Of a stretch of 64,000 bases of DNA, positions 43,875-52,702 are shown in pieces. The translations under genes and the position numbers were made by a program. The DNA comes from Selenomonas timonae. GTDB lineage: Bacteria; Bacillota; Negativicutes; Selenomonadales; Selenomonadaceae. The notes beneath the pieces are model-generated. The model did no database searches and was not told the origin of the DNA. It saw nothing but the letters and a program-made list of their open reading frames with translations. Each line of letters begins with the position of its first letter. Positions within the stretch are counted from its first letter, which is position 1. Where the stretch lies: positions 1,935,001-1,999,000 of the forward strand of contig NZ_CP060204.1 of the NCBI RefSeq assembly GCF_014250475.1, given 5' to 3'.

Positions 43875-45091
43875 AGTCCTCCTCGGTCACATATGTCAAG
43901 GATGCAGCGATCCAAAACAGCAATCAGTTCATCCACTTCAGTCTTCGAGAAAATCAGCGACGGGATAAAGCGCAGAACATTCCCGGCCGTACAGTTGATG
44001 ATAACGCCCTGCTCCAACATCCGTCGGGCGATTGCCGCCGCATCCTCATTCCTCTGCATCTCCATGCCGAGAATCAGCCCCGTGCCGCGCACCTCTCTGA
44101 TATGCGCAGGGTATTTCTCCTGCAAGCCGCGCAGTGCTTCTTTGAAATATGTGCCGACCGACTGTACTTCACGCAGGAAAGTCTCGTCTGCAATCGTATC
44201 AAGGACGACGTTTGCCGCCGCACACGCAAGCGGATTCCCGCCGAAGGTGGAGCCATGGTCACCCGCGTGAAATGCAACGGCGACCTTCTCCGTGACGACG
44301 AACGCCCCAATCGGTACACCGCCCGCAAGCCCTTTGGCGAGCGTGACAACATCCGGCATTACGCCCTGCGCTTCATAGGCGTAAAACGTCCCTGTGCGCC
44401 CCATCCCCGTCTGAATCTCGTCAAAGATCAGGAGGGCATCGTGCTTGTCACAGAGTTCCCGCACCTCTTTCAGATAGCCGTCCGACGGCATGCGCACGCC
44501 GCCCTCGCCCTGAATTGGTTCGAGCATGACCGCCGCCGTATTCTCGCTCATCTGTGCTTCAAGCGCCGCAATATCGTTGAACGGCACATAGTCGAACCCC
44601 CCCGGCAGCGGCTCGAAGCCCTTGTGGAATTTCTCCTGTCCCGTTGCCGTCAGCGTCGCGAGTGTACGGCCGTGGAAGCTGCCGAGCGCCGTGATGATCT
44701 GCGATTTGTCGGGAGAGATTGTATGCGCGTATTTGCGCGCAGCCTTGATTGCGCCCTCATTCGCCTCTGCACCCGAGTTGCCGAAGAACACCTTGCCGCC
44801 CGCCGTGAGCTGCGACAGCTTTGCCGCAGCATCCGCCTGCGCCTCGGTGTAGTAGAGGTTCGACACATGGATGAGACGCGCTGCCTGCGCGGCAATCGCG
44901 TTTACGAGCGGCGCGTAATTATGTCCGAGCACATTCACCGCAATTCCGCCGAGCGCATCGAGGTATTTTCGCCCATTGACATCCCACACATACGAACCGT
45001 CCCCGTGGTCGAGCACAATCGGATAGCGTGCGAACACGGGCAGATAGCTCGCCGTGTCCCTTGCAATAATTTCATTCTCGTTCTTCATCAT
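43871..45091 (-). CDS. argD: Acetylornithine aminotransferase
   Basis: A 406-residue class III aminotransferase converting N-acetylglutamate semialdehyde to N-acetylornithine. The start includes RYPIVLDHGDGSYVWDVNG. The aldehyde/PLP region has FFGNSGAEANEGAIK and LLIFDEIQTGMGRTG, and the PLP lysine is in VVTLAKGLAGGVPIGA. The position between argB and argF in an arginine operon fixes the role better than sequence alone. Confidence 0.95.
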   Translation of the reverse strand: MMKNENEIIARDTASYLPVFARYPIVLDHGDGSYVWDVNGRKYLDALGGIAVNVLGHNYAPLVNAIAAQAARLIHVSNLYYTEAQADAAAKLSQLTAGGKVFFGNSGAEANEGAIKAARKYAHTISPDKSQIITALGSFHGRTLATLTATGQEKFHKGFEPLPGGFDYVPFNDIAALEAQMSENTAAVMLEPIQGEGGVRMPSDGYLKEVRELCDKHDALLIFDEIQTGMGRTGTFYAYEAQGVMPDVVTLAKGLAGGVPIGAFVVTEKVAVAFHAGDHGSTFGGNPLACAAANVVLDTIADETFLREVQSVGTYFKEALRGLQEKYPAHIREVRGTGLILGMEMQRNEDAAAIARRMLEQGVIINCTAGNVLRFIPSLIFSKTEVDELIAVLDRCILDICDRGGL

Positions 45092-45100
45092 ATCTCCTGC

Positions 45101-45985
45101 CTACGGAAGCACCATCGTTCCGATACCGCGCGAGGTGAAGATCTCCAAGATGATGGAGTGTGCAAGCCGCCCGTCGATGATATGGGTCTTGTGCGCCCCC
45201 GCCTCAAGTGCCCTAAGACACGCCTCCACCTTCGGAATCATGCCGCCCGCAATGACGCCGCTGCGTATGTATTCCTTCGCCTCGTCCATGTGCAGCTGCG
45301 AGAGGAAACTGCTCTTGTCGCCAAAATCCTTGTAGACGCCTTCCACATCCGTAAGGAGCAGGAATTTCTCTGCATGCAGCGCCCCCGCAATCTCCGCTGC
45401 AACATAGTCCGCATTGATATTGTAGCTCTCTCCCTCAGCCCCCATGCCGATGGGGGCAATGACGGGTACATAGCCCTGATTGAGGAGATCGACGATGATG
45501 CCCGTATCGATCTCCGTGACCTCCCCGACGTAGCCGATGTCCACCGTACGCGCCTCGTCGTTTTCATAGACAGTCGCGTGCTTCTTCTTCGCCTTGATGA
45601 GCCCTGCGTCCTTGCCGCTGAGCCCGACCGCACGCACGCTGCGCAGATTGAGCAGTCCCACAATCTCTGAGTTCAGCTTACCGTCGAGAACCATCTCGGC
45701 GATCTCGACAGTCTCCTCGTCGGTCACACGGAGCCCCGAGACAAACTCACTCTCCTTGCCGACCTTCTTGAGAAAGCCCGTGATCTCGGGTCCTCCCCCG
45801 TGCACGAGGATCGGACGGATGCCGACAAACTTCATCAGCGCCACGTCGCGCATGACATTTTCCTTCAGTGCGTCGTTGATCATCGCGTTGCCGCCGTATT
45901 TGATGACGACCGTTTTCCCGTAGAACTCCTGAATGTATGGGAGTGCGTCTACAAGAATTTCCGCCTTGTCATGATCGGAGTACAT
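45101..45985 (-). CDS. argB: Acetylglutamate kinase
   Basis: A 294-residue amino acid kinase phosphorylating N-acetylglutamate. Marks are [15 protein letters not shown] at the phosphate-binding lysine, [15 protein letters not shown] for the substrate site, and [14 protein letters not shown]. The extended N-terminal helix ([14 protein letters not shown]) is of the type found in arginine-inhibited hexameric enzymes, so feedback control by arginine is likely. It follows argJ by 13 bp. Confidence 0.96.
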   Translation of the reverse strand: MYSDHDKAEILVDALPYIQEFYGKTVVIKYGGNAMINDALKENVMRDVALMKFVGIRPILVHGGGPEITGFLKKVGKESEFVSGLRVTDEETVEIAEMVLDGKLNSEIVGLLNLRSVRAVGLSGKDAGLIKAKKKHATVYENDEARTVDIGYVGEVTEIDTGIIVDLLNQGYVPVIAPIGMGAEGESYNINADYVAAEIAGALHAEKFLLLTDVEGVYKDFGDKSSFLSQLHMDEAKEYIRSGVIAGGMIPKVEACLRALEAGAHKTHIIDGRLAHSIILEIFTSRGIGTMVLP

Positions 45986-45998
45986 CGCCGTCCCCCTC

Positions 45999-47210
45999 TC
46001 AGGTATGATACTCGCCGTTGATCTTCACATATTCATAGGAGAAATCGCAGGTCCAGACCGTGGCTTCCGCAGCGCCATCGTCAAGGTCGATATCAATGAC
46101 GATATCATGCGCTGTCATCACTGCACGCAGTGCATCCGCATCGTATGCCGCACCCACGCCTTCCGCATAGACGGGAATGCCGCCGAACTTCACAGTCGTC
46201 CGATTCGGATCCATCGGGACGCCCGCATAGCCAACCGCACAGATCACGCGTCCCCAGTTCGGATCCTCACCGAAGAACGCAGTCTTGACGAGCGGACTGT
46301 TTGCCACACTCATGCCAACCGTCTTGGCATCAGCAAAATTATTTGCCCCCTTGACGTGAATGGTGATGAATTTCGTCGCCCCCTCGCCGTCTGCTGCGAT
46401 CTTCTCCGAGATCCCCTGACAGAGCGCGAGGAGTGCTCCTTTGAACGCCTCGTAGTCCGCATTCTTCTCCGTGATCTTCGGATTTCCTGCAGCCCCGTTC
46501 GCAAGCACAATTGCCATATCGTTCGTGCTCATGTCGCCGTCGATCGAGATCATATTGAGGCTGTACTCCATGACCTCAGAAAGCGCTTCCTGCAGGAGGA
46601 TGGCATCGATATCCGCGTCGGTCGTAATGAAGCAGAGCACGGTCGCCATATCCGGGCATATCATGCCAGAGCCCTTTGCGATGATGCCGAGACGGACTTC
46701 CTTGCCTCCGAGCACGACGGACGTCGTCCCCGCCTTGGAATAGGTATCCGTCGTGATGATGGCGTTTCCCGCATCCGCGCTGCCATGCGGCGAGAGCTCC
46801 TTTACCGCCGCATGAATGCCCTTCTCCACCTTGTCCATCGGCAGGAGCTGACCGATGATGCCCGTCGAGGCGACAATGACATCCTGCACACCGCAGCCAA
46901 GGGCATCGGCTGCGATTTTCTGCATGGCGGCGGCATCCGCCTCGCCCTGCGCCCCCGTGCAGGCATTGGCGCAGCCCGCATTGGCAACAATGGCGCGTGC
47001 CGTATGCGTGGCAACAACCGCCTTTGAGACATGGACGGGCGCTGCTGCAACGGCATTCTTCGTAAAGGTTCCCGCGACAGCGGCTTCCCTGTCACTGTAG
47101 ATCACGGCAACATCGAGATTCCCGCTCTTCTTGATGCCCGCCTTGACGCCGGCTGCCTGAAATCCCTTCGGGTAGGTAACCCCGAGCTTCGCACTCTCTT
47201 CGCTGAACAT
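45999..47210 (-). CDS. argJ: Bifunctional ornithine acetyltransferase/N-acetylglutamate synthase
   Basis: A 403-residue ArgJ that recycles the acetyl group from acetylornithine to glutamate. It is made as a precursor that cleaves itself before the Thr in [13 protein letters not shown]. The upstream half has [14 protein letters not shown] and [17 protein letters not shown], and the downstream half [18 protein letters not shown]. ArgJ in place of argA/argE indicates the cyclic pathway. It is 26 bp after argC. Confidence 0.96.
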   Translation of the reverse strand: MFSEESAKLGVTYPKGFQAAGVKAGIKKSGNLDVAVIYSDREAAVAGTFTKNAVAAAPVHVSKAVVATHTARAIVANAGCANACTGAQGEADAAAMQKIAADALGCGVQDVIVASTGIIGQLLPMDKVEKGIHAAVKELSPHGSADAGNAIITTDTYSKAGTTSVVLGGKEVRLGIIAKGSGMICPDMATVLCFITTDADIDAILLQEALSEVMEYSLNMISIDGDMSTNDMAIVLANGAAGNPKITEKNADYEAFKGALLALCQGISEKIAADGEGATKFITIHVKGANNFADAKTVGMSVANSPLVKTAFFGEDPNWGRVICAVGYAGVPMDPNRTTVKFGGIPVYAEGVGAAYDADALRAVMTAHDIVIDIDLDDGAAEATVWTCDFSYEYVKINGEYHT

Positions 47211-47236
47211 ATATTTTCCTCCATTTTCCTACAAAA

Positions 47237-48271
47237 TCACGGATACATGGGCACGAGATCCAGCCCCGCACGCTCATCCAGACCAAATGCAATATTCATA
47301 TTCTGTATTGCCTGCCCCGCCGCCCCCTTGACGAGATTGTCAATGGCAGAGAATACAATGACACGCTGCGTTCGCGGGTCGATATGCCACGCGATATCAC
47401 AGAAGTTCGTGCCACGTACACATTTCGTTGCGGGATACGCACCTCTTCCAAGCAGGCGGATAAAGAACTCATTCGCATACATCTCCGCAAAGGCCGCATC
47501 AATCTGCTCCGGCGTCACGCCTTCGTTCATTTTCGCATAGCAGGTTGCGAGAATGCCGCGCGAGATCGGTGCAAGATGCGGCGTGAAGTTAATCGTGACC
47601 GCAGCGCCGCCCACATTGGAAAGCGCCTGCTCGATCTCCGGCGTATGACGGTGCGATACGGCGCCGTATGCCGTAAAGCTATCATAGAACTCCGGAAAAT
47701 GCGTACTTTCCTTCGGTGTGCGCCCCGCTCCCGATACACCCGACACAGCATCGACGAGGATCGAATCCATCTGCACCAGACGGGCTTTCACAAGAGGCGC
47801 AAGTGCAAGTATGCTCGCCGTCGTATAGCAGCCCGCATTTCCGATGATGTGCGCTGAACGCACCTGATCGCGATAGAGCTCGGCAAGACCATAGGCGCGA
47901 TCCGCATCGGGGTCGATATGATCCACATGATACCACTCTTCATACACGGAGATATCTGCAAACCGATAGTCTGCGCCCAGATCAATGATGCGCAGCGGCA
48001 GATCCGAAACACTCTTTGCAATCTTCATTGCATGTCCATGCGGAAGTGCGATAAAGAGGACATCGCTGACCTCGGCAATGCGTCGTACATCCTCCATGGA
48101 TTCAAGCTCTTTGTTATAAATATTCAATAAATGTGAATAAAGCGTGGATATGCGTTCGCCTGTATGACGCTCCGATGTCAGATGTGCAATCTCGACATTC
48201 GGATGTCCATGTAGCAGGCGAATCAGTTCTTCCCCGGCATATCCAGAAGCTCCGATAATACTTGCCTTCAT
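47237..48271 (-). CDS. argC: N-acetyl-gamma-glutamyl-phosphate reductase
   Basis: A 344-residue ArgC reducing acetylglutamyl phosphate to the semialdehyde with NADPH. The Rossmann start is KASIIGASGYAGEELIRLL. The catalytic Cys lies in HIIGNAGCYTTASILALAPL. The region FTPHLAPISRGILATCYA is also conserved. It heads the arg operon behind a good promoter; its ribosome-binding site is GGAGGGG. Confidence 0.96.
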   Translation of the reverse strand: MKASIIGASGYAGEELIRLLHGHPNVEIAHLTSERHTGERISTLYSHLLNIYNKELESMEDVRRIAEVSDVLFIALPHGHAMKIAKSVSDLPLRIIDLGADYRFADISVYEEWYHVDHIDPDADRAYGLAELYRDQVRSAHIIGNAGCYTTASILALAPLVKARLVQMDSILVDAVSGVSGAGRTPKESTHFPEFYDSFTAYGAVSHRHTPEIEQALSNVGGAAVTINFTPHLAPISRGILATCYAKMNEGVTPEQIDAAFAEMYANEFFIRLLGRGAYPATKCVRGTNFCDIAWHIDPRTQRVIVFSAIDNLVKGAAGQAIQNMNIAFGLDERAGLDLVPMYP

Positions 48272-48308
48272 TTCATCCCCTCCGTTTCATCTTCGAAAAG
48301 ATTTTATA

Positions 48309-48338
48309 ATTATACATCTTTACTGCATAAGATTTCAA
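48309..48338 (-). promoter_or_regulatory. Promoter for the arginine operon
   Basis: On the minus strand TTGAAA (48338-48333) and a perfect TATAAT (48314-48309) are spaced by 18 bp, about 40 bp before argC. The AT-rich -10 area could host an ArgR site, but I see no clear palindromic ARG box. Confidence 0.75.
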
Positions 48339-48344
48339 GTCTTT

Positions 48345-48398
48345 TTTCAAAAAATTACCGGTTCCACTGCAGTCCATAGAACTGCCCGTGAAACCGGC
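48345..48398 (-). terminator. Intrinsic terminator after thrB
   Basis: On the minus strand a long stem (outer arms CCGGTT/AACCGG, inner partial pairing CACGGGCAGT with ACTGCAGTG) is followed by a run of six T. It separates hom-thrB from the arginine operon. Confidence 0.85.
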
Positions 48399-48408
48399 AC
48401 AATACATA

Positions 48409-49362
48409 TTATTTTTTCTTTACGGAAGATTCCTTGCGATGCAGGACACGCGCCCCCTTCGTATCGAGACGCAGATGAAGGGGGCGTGCCTTCACATCGT
48501 GCGCAAGGAACGCTTCCTGCATGGCGGCTGCCACTTCCTCCGTGCATTTGCGATGCTCGGGAGCAAAGGCAATGAGGCAGGGTCCCGCCCCGCTCAAGAC
48601 TGCCCCGTAGGCGCCTGCCTTCTTCGCTGCGGCAAAGACATCAAACATGCCCGGGATGAGGGATGCGCGATAGTTCTGATGGAGTGCGTCCTCAAAGGCA
48701 TTGCCGAGATGTTTCTCCGAACCGCGCGCGAGCGCTGCGACCATCATCGCTGCATGGCTGACGTTGAATACAGCGTCCTTCATGGGGACTTCCGAGGGCA
48801 GCACCTCACGCGCAGATTTTGTCGAGAGATAGAAGTCCGGCACCATGACGACAAAGCGCATAAAGATACGCGGCAGGAAGGAAAAACATTCCACATGACC
48901 GTTTGTCACCGTGTTCACCGTAAATCCGCCGAAAATCGCAGGCGCAACATTGTCGGGATGTCCCTCGATGTCTGTCGCCAGCTGCAGGAGATCATCACGG
49001 CTGAACGGACTGCCGACAATGGCATTTGCCGCAGTAAGCCCCGCCACAATCGCAGTTGCACTGCTGCCGAGTCCACGTGACAGCGGAATCCGATTGTTCA
49101 TGCGGATCTTTGCGCCCTGGAACTCCTCCGCACGGTCGGCACGCTGGAGAAGATATTGAATGGATTTCCATACGATATTGCGCTCATCGCCCGGAATATA
49201 CGCCGCGCCTTCGCCGCGCGCAGAGATATGAAGCCCCTTTTCGTGCGTGAGCGTCAGCGTCATTTCGTTATACAGCGTACAGGCAACCCCCAACGCGTCA
49301 AAACCCGGGCCGAGATTCGCACTTGTCGCAGGAACGCGCACCCGTACGGATCGCTCATTCAT
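48409..49362 (-). CDS. thrB: Homoserine kinase
   Basis: A 317-residue GHMP kinase phosphorylating homoserine in threonine synthesis. The N-terminal VRVPATSANLGPGFDALG is diagnostic. The ATP loop PLSRGLGSSA is at residues 93-102. The C-terminal GAVLSGAGPCLIAF is the third GHMP motif. It overlaps the hom stop by 4 bp (ATGA) and is followed by a strong terminator. Confidence 0.95.
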   Translation of the reverse strand: MNERSVRVRVPATSANLGPGFDALGVACTLYNEMTLTLTHEKGLHISARGEGAAYIPGDERNIVWKSIQYLLQRADRAEEFQGAKIRMNNRIPLSRGLGSSATAIVAGLTAANAIVGSPFSRDDLLQLATDIEGHPDNVAPAIFGGFTVNTVTNGHVECFSFLPRIFMRFVVMVPDFYLSTKSAREVLPSEVPMKDAVFNVSHAAMMVAALARGSEKHLGNAFEDALHQNYRASLIPGMFDVFAAAKKAGAYGAVLSGAGPCLIAFAPEHRKCTEEVAAAMQEAFLAHDVKARPLHLRLDTKGARVLHRKESSVKKK

Positions 49363-50660
49363 AGCAGATCCTCCTGCCCGTCTGCAACGCGGATCAAGCT
49401 GCGCACCTCACGTACGACGGGGAGCGCCTCGAGTGCCTCTACTGCTGCAGATGCCGCTGCATGGGTGACGACATGGGTCACGGCGACGATCTCTGCATCC
49501 CCAGTCTCCGTCCAACGCGCCTGAATCACGGACTTGAGGCTGACCCCCGCACGCCCGAATGTCGTTGCAATCTCTCCGAGCACACCCGGCTCGTCTGCAA
49601 CAACGAGACGCAGATAGTAGGAGGACTTCGTCTTTTCCACGGGACAGAGCTTTTTTCTCTCCCCGATCTTGTACTTCATGCGACCCGTCGTACCGGACAC
49701 AATATCACGCGCAATCTCGATGATGTCCGCAACCACCGCCGAAGCCGTAGGGAGCGAACCTGCACCGCGTCCGTAGAACATCGCATCACCGAGCACATTG
49801 CCGCGCACAAAGATCGCGTTGAACACCCCGTTCACCGAGGCAAGCGGATGCGTCTTCGGCAGGAAAACGGGGTGGACGCGGACGTCGATTCCCTCCTCCG
49901 TATTGCGACCAACCGCGAGGAGTTTGATGACGTAGCCGAGGTTGAGTCCGTACTCTATGTCATCCTCGGTGATATGCGAAATGCCCTCAACGGAGACATC
50001 TTCGAAACCGATGACCGTATCAAAGGCAAGTGAAGCAAGGATTGCAGCCTTGCGCGCAGCATCGAGACCATCCACATCCGCCGAGGGATTTGCCTCCGCA
50101 TAGCCCTTTTCCTGGGCACGTCGCAGGACGGCATCATAGCTGACGTGCTTTTCGGTCATCTTCGTCAGCATGTAGTTCGTTGTACCGTTGACAACGCCCA
50201 TAATCTCCGAGATGCTGTTTGCTGTCAGACACTCCTTCAGCGGCTTGATGATGGGAATGCCACCGCCGACACTCGCCTCATAGAGGAAGTCAACATTGTT
50301 CTCAGCCGCAGCAGCATAAAGCTCGGCAAGGTGCTCTGCAATGACATCCTTATTCGCCGTGACAACGTGCTTGCCCGCCGCCATCGCGCGTAACATATAG
50401 TCCTTTGCAGGCGTAAGTCCGCCCATCACCTCGACGACAACCGAAATCTCCGTATCATTCAGGATCTCGTCAAAATTATCCGTGAGTGCAATGCCCTCAG
50501 CCTCGGGACGATGTTTTTTTGCATCGCGCACGAGAATCTTTGTAATCTCAATATGTGTGCCGCTGCGTCCCGTAATCGTATCCGCATTCATCGCAAGCGT
50601 ACGCACGACACCAGAACCAACAGTTCCTGCCCCGAGAAGTGCAATCTTTATCGTATTCAC
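49359..50660 (-). CDS. hom: Homoserine dehydrogenase
   Basis: A 433-residue enzyme reducing aspartate semialdehyde to homoserine. The NAD(P) loop GAGTVGSG is at residues 10-17. The catalytic domain has TANKDVIAEHLAEL, GIPIIKPLKECL and VNGTTNYMLTKM. A C-terminal ACT domain (about 345-433) suggests threonine inhibition. The start is a GTG at 50660 after GGGGGA; the open frame runs seven codons further. It forms an operon with thrB. Confidence 0.95.
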   Translation of the reverse strand: MNTIKIALLGAGTVGSGVVRTLAMNADTITGRSGTHIEITKILVRDAKKHRPEAEGIALTDNFDEILNDTEISVVVEVMGGLTPAKDYMLRAMAAGKHVVTANKDVIAEHLAELYAAAAENNVDFLYEASVGGGIPIIKPLKECLTANSISEIMGVVNGTTNYMLTKMTEKHVSYDAVLRRAQEKGYAEANPSADVDGLDAARKAAILASLAFDTVIGFEDVSVEGISHITEDDIEYGLNLGYVIKLLAVGRNTEEGIDVRVHPVFLPKTHPLASVNGVFNAIFVRGNVLGDAMFYGRGAGSLPTASAVVADIIEIARDIVSGTTGRMKYKIGERKKLCPVEKTKSSYYLRLVVADEPGVLGEIATTFGRAGVSLKSVIQARWTETGDAEIVAVTHVVTHAAASAAVEALEALPVVREVRSLIRVADGQEDLL

Positions 50661-50729
50661 CAAATTATATCCCCCAGTCAAGCCTGTCCAATTACTTCGA
50701 GGCGATAGAACGATTTTTATAGCAGTCTG

Positions 50730-50758
50730 AGTATACCATATCTAAGCGTAATCAACAA
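50730..50758 (-). promoter_or_regulatory. Promoter for hom-thrB
   Basis: On the minus strand TTGTTG (50758-50753) and TATACT (50735-50730) are spaced by 17 bp, about 70 bp before the hom start and just after the plsY gene. Confidence 0.65.
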
Positions 50759-50769
50759 ATAAAAGGACG

Positions 50770-51351
50770 CTAAATCTTATTCTCTGTCCCGTTCATCAGG
50801 CGCTTGATGTTCTCACGATGTCGGACGATGACAAGAATCGCAGCAATCACGGTAAACAGCACATATTCCATCGGATAGCCGTAGAGCGCCGCAAGAATCG
50901 GTGTAAGAAAACCCGCGACCACCGAGCCGAGTGAAACATAGCGTGTCATATAGACAATCGTAAACCAAACGACAAATACAATGAATGTCACATTTCCCAT
51001 CAGCATTGTCAGAACGCCGAGCGATGTCGCAACGCCCTTTCCCCCGCGAAACCGCAGGAAAAGAGAAAAGCTGTGCCCGATGATCGCAAAGAGCCCACCG
51101 ATGACCGCCGCAAGCGGCGTCCCGACAAGGAAAATCCCCAGTGCAACACCTGCCTGCCCCTTGAGGCTGTCTGCAATGAAGACGGCGATGCCGGGTCCCT
51201 TCCCCAATGTCCGCCATGCATTCGTTGCACCAATATTATGGCTGCCGTGCTCCCGCAAATCCGTATGCCAGAAGAGCTTTCCAAGAATCAGCCCGCTCGG
51301 AATCGAGCCGATCAGATAGGCGAGAATTGCCGTGAGAATATAGTCCGTCAT
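50770..51351 (-). CDS. plsY: Acyl-phosphate:glycerol-3-phosphate acyltransferase PlsY
   Basis: A 193-residue polytopic membrane acyltransferase for the first step of phospholipid synthesis. The conserved loops are IGSIPSGLILGKLFWHTDLR, then EHGSHNIGATNAWRTLGKG and FRGGKGVATSLGVL. About five membrane segments are visible. The start codon overlaps the der stop by one base (TAATG), so it is the last gene of DUF512-der-plsY. Confidence 0.95.
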   Translation of the reverse strand: MTDYILTAILAYLIGSIPSGLILGKLFWHTDLREHGSHNIGATNAWRTLGKGPGIAVFIADSLKGQAGVALGIFLVGTPLAAVIGGLFAIIGHSFSLFLRFRGGKGVATSLGVLTMLMGNVTFIVFVVWFTIVYMTRYVSLGSVVAGFLTPILAALYGYPMEYVLFTVIAAILVIVRHRENIKRLMNGTENKI

Positions 51352-52676
51352 TATTCCTCCTCCTTGCGTGCACGTACGACAAGGCGCAGCGGCGTTCCCT
51401 CGAAGCCAAAGCTCTCACGCAGACGGTTCTCAATGAAGCGCAGGTAGGAGAAGTGCATGAGCTCGGGATCGTTCACAAATACGATGAACGTCGGCGGCGC
51501 AATTCCCACCTGTGTGACAAAGAGGATCTTTAGCTGCTTGCCCTTCTTCGTCGGCGGTGGATTGACCGAGACCGCATCGCGGATGAGTTCGTTGAGCACG
51601 CTCGTCTTGATGCGCATGGACTGCTGCTCCGCAACGTATTTGACCAGCTCCGTCACGCGCTCGACGCGCTGTCCCGTGAGTGCCGATGTATAGAGCACAG
51701 GTGCATATTGCAGGAAGCCCAGTTTCTCGCGCAGATCATCCGTGAAGCGGAGCGTCGACTTATCGTGTTTCTCCGGGAATATATCCCATTTGTTCACGAC
51801 AATGATGACACCCTTGCCAGACTCGTGGACGTATCCCGCAATCTTCGTATCCTGCTCGAGAATTCCCTCGGCGGCGTTGATGACCATGAGCACCACGCCC
51901 GCACGGTCGATTGCGCGCAGGGAACGCATGACACTGTAGCGCTCCACGGGCAGAGTGATCTTCCCCTTGCGGCGCATCCCCGCCGTATCGATGAGCAGAT
52001 ACTTCACGCCGTCCCGCGTGAAATGCGTGTCGATCGCATCCCGCGTCGTCCCGGGCACGTCGCTGACGATGACACGTTCCTCGCCGAGCAGACGATTCAC
52101 AAGCGAGGACTTGCCGACGTTCGGGCGGCCGACAACGGCGATTGCAATCTCGTCGGACTCAGCGCCGTCGCTGATCTCCTCGGGGAATGCCGCAACGATT
52201 GCATCGAGCAGATCGCCGAGATTCATCGCATTCGACGCGGAGATGGGAATCGGGTCGCCTAGTCCCAGCGCATAAAAATCGTAGATCAGTGACTCGCGAT
52301 CAAAGCTGTCGATCTTGTTGACGGCAAGGATGACGGGCTTCTTCGTCCGCCGTAGGAGGCGCGCCACCTCCTCGTCCGAGGAGGTCAGCCCCGCACGTCC
52401 GTCGACGAGGAAGAGGATGACATCCGCCTCCTCCATCGCCAGCTCTGCCTGACTGCGCATCGAGCGGAGAATGTGGTCGCTCTCGTCGAACTCGATGCCC
52501 CCCGTATCAATAATTGTAAACTCGTGATTCAACCACTCCGCATCCATATAGATGCGGTCGCGCGTTACCCCCGGCATATCATCGACAATTGAAACGCGCT
52601 TCTTGCCAATCTGATTGAACAGCGTCGATTTGCCGACATTCGGCCGTCCGACGACCGCCACAATAGGCTTGCTCAT
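51351..52676 (-). CDS. der: Ribosome biogenesis GTPase Der
   Basis: A 441-residue Der (EngA) with two tandem G domains, needed for assembly of the 50S subunit. The first P-loop GRPNVGKS is at residues 10-17 and the second GRPNVGKSSLVN begins near 186. DTGGIEFDE and DTAGMRRKG are the two G3 motifs, and NKWDIFPEKHDK a G4. A KH-like C-terminal domain closes the protein. The frame starts 37 codons upstream, but the ATG at 52676 follows GAGGAG and is the family start. Confidence 0.95.
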   Translation of the reverse strand: MSKPIVAVVGRPNVGKSTLFNQIGKKRVSIVDDMPGVTRDRIYMDAEWLNHEFTIIDTGGIEFDESDHILRSMRSQAELAMEEADVILFLVDGRAGLTSSDEEVARLLRRTKKPVILAVNKIDSFDRESLIYDFYALGLGDPIPISASNAMNLGDLLDAIVAAFPEEISDGAESDEIAIAVVGRPNVGKSSLVNRLLGEERVIVSDVPGTTRDAIDTHFTRDGVKYLLIDTAGMRRKGKITLPVERYSVMRSLRAIDRAGVVLMVINAAEGILEQDTKIAGYVHESGKGVIIVVNKWDIFPEKHDKSTLRFTDDLREKLGFLQYAPVLYTSALTGQRVERVTELVKYVAEQQSMRIKTSVLNELIRDAVSVNPPPTKKGKQLKILFVTQVGIAPPTFIVFVNDPELMHFSYLRFIENRLRESFGFEGTPLRLVVRARKEEE

Positions 52677-52702
52677 CCGCTTCACTCCTCTCCTGCATCC
52701 AG

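Noticed and set aside
44102-45670. Long plus-strand open frame (522 codons) across argD and argB
   Set aside because: It is antisense to two clear arginine genes and has the Arg/His-rich composition of a shadow frame from GC-rich coding sequence.
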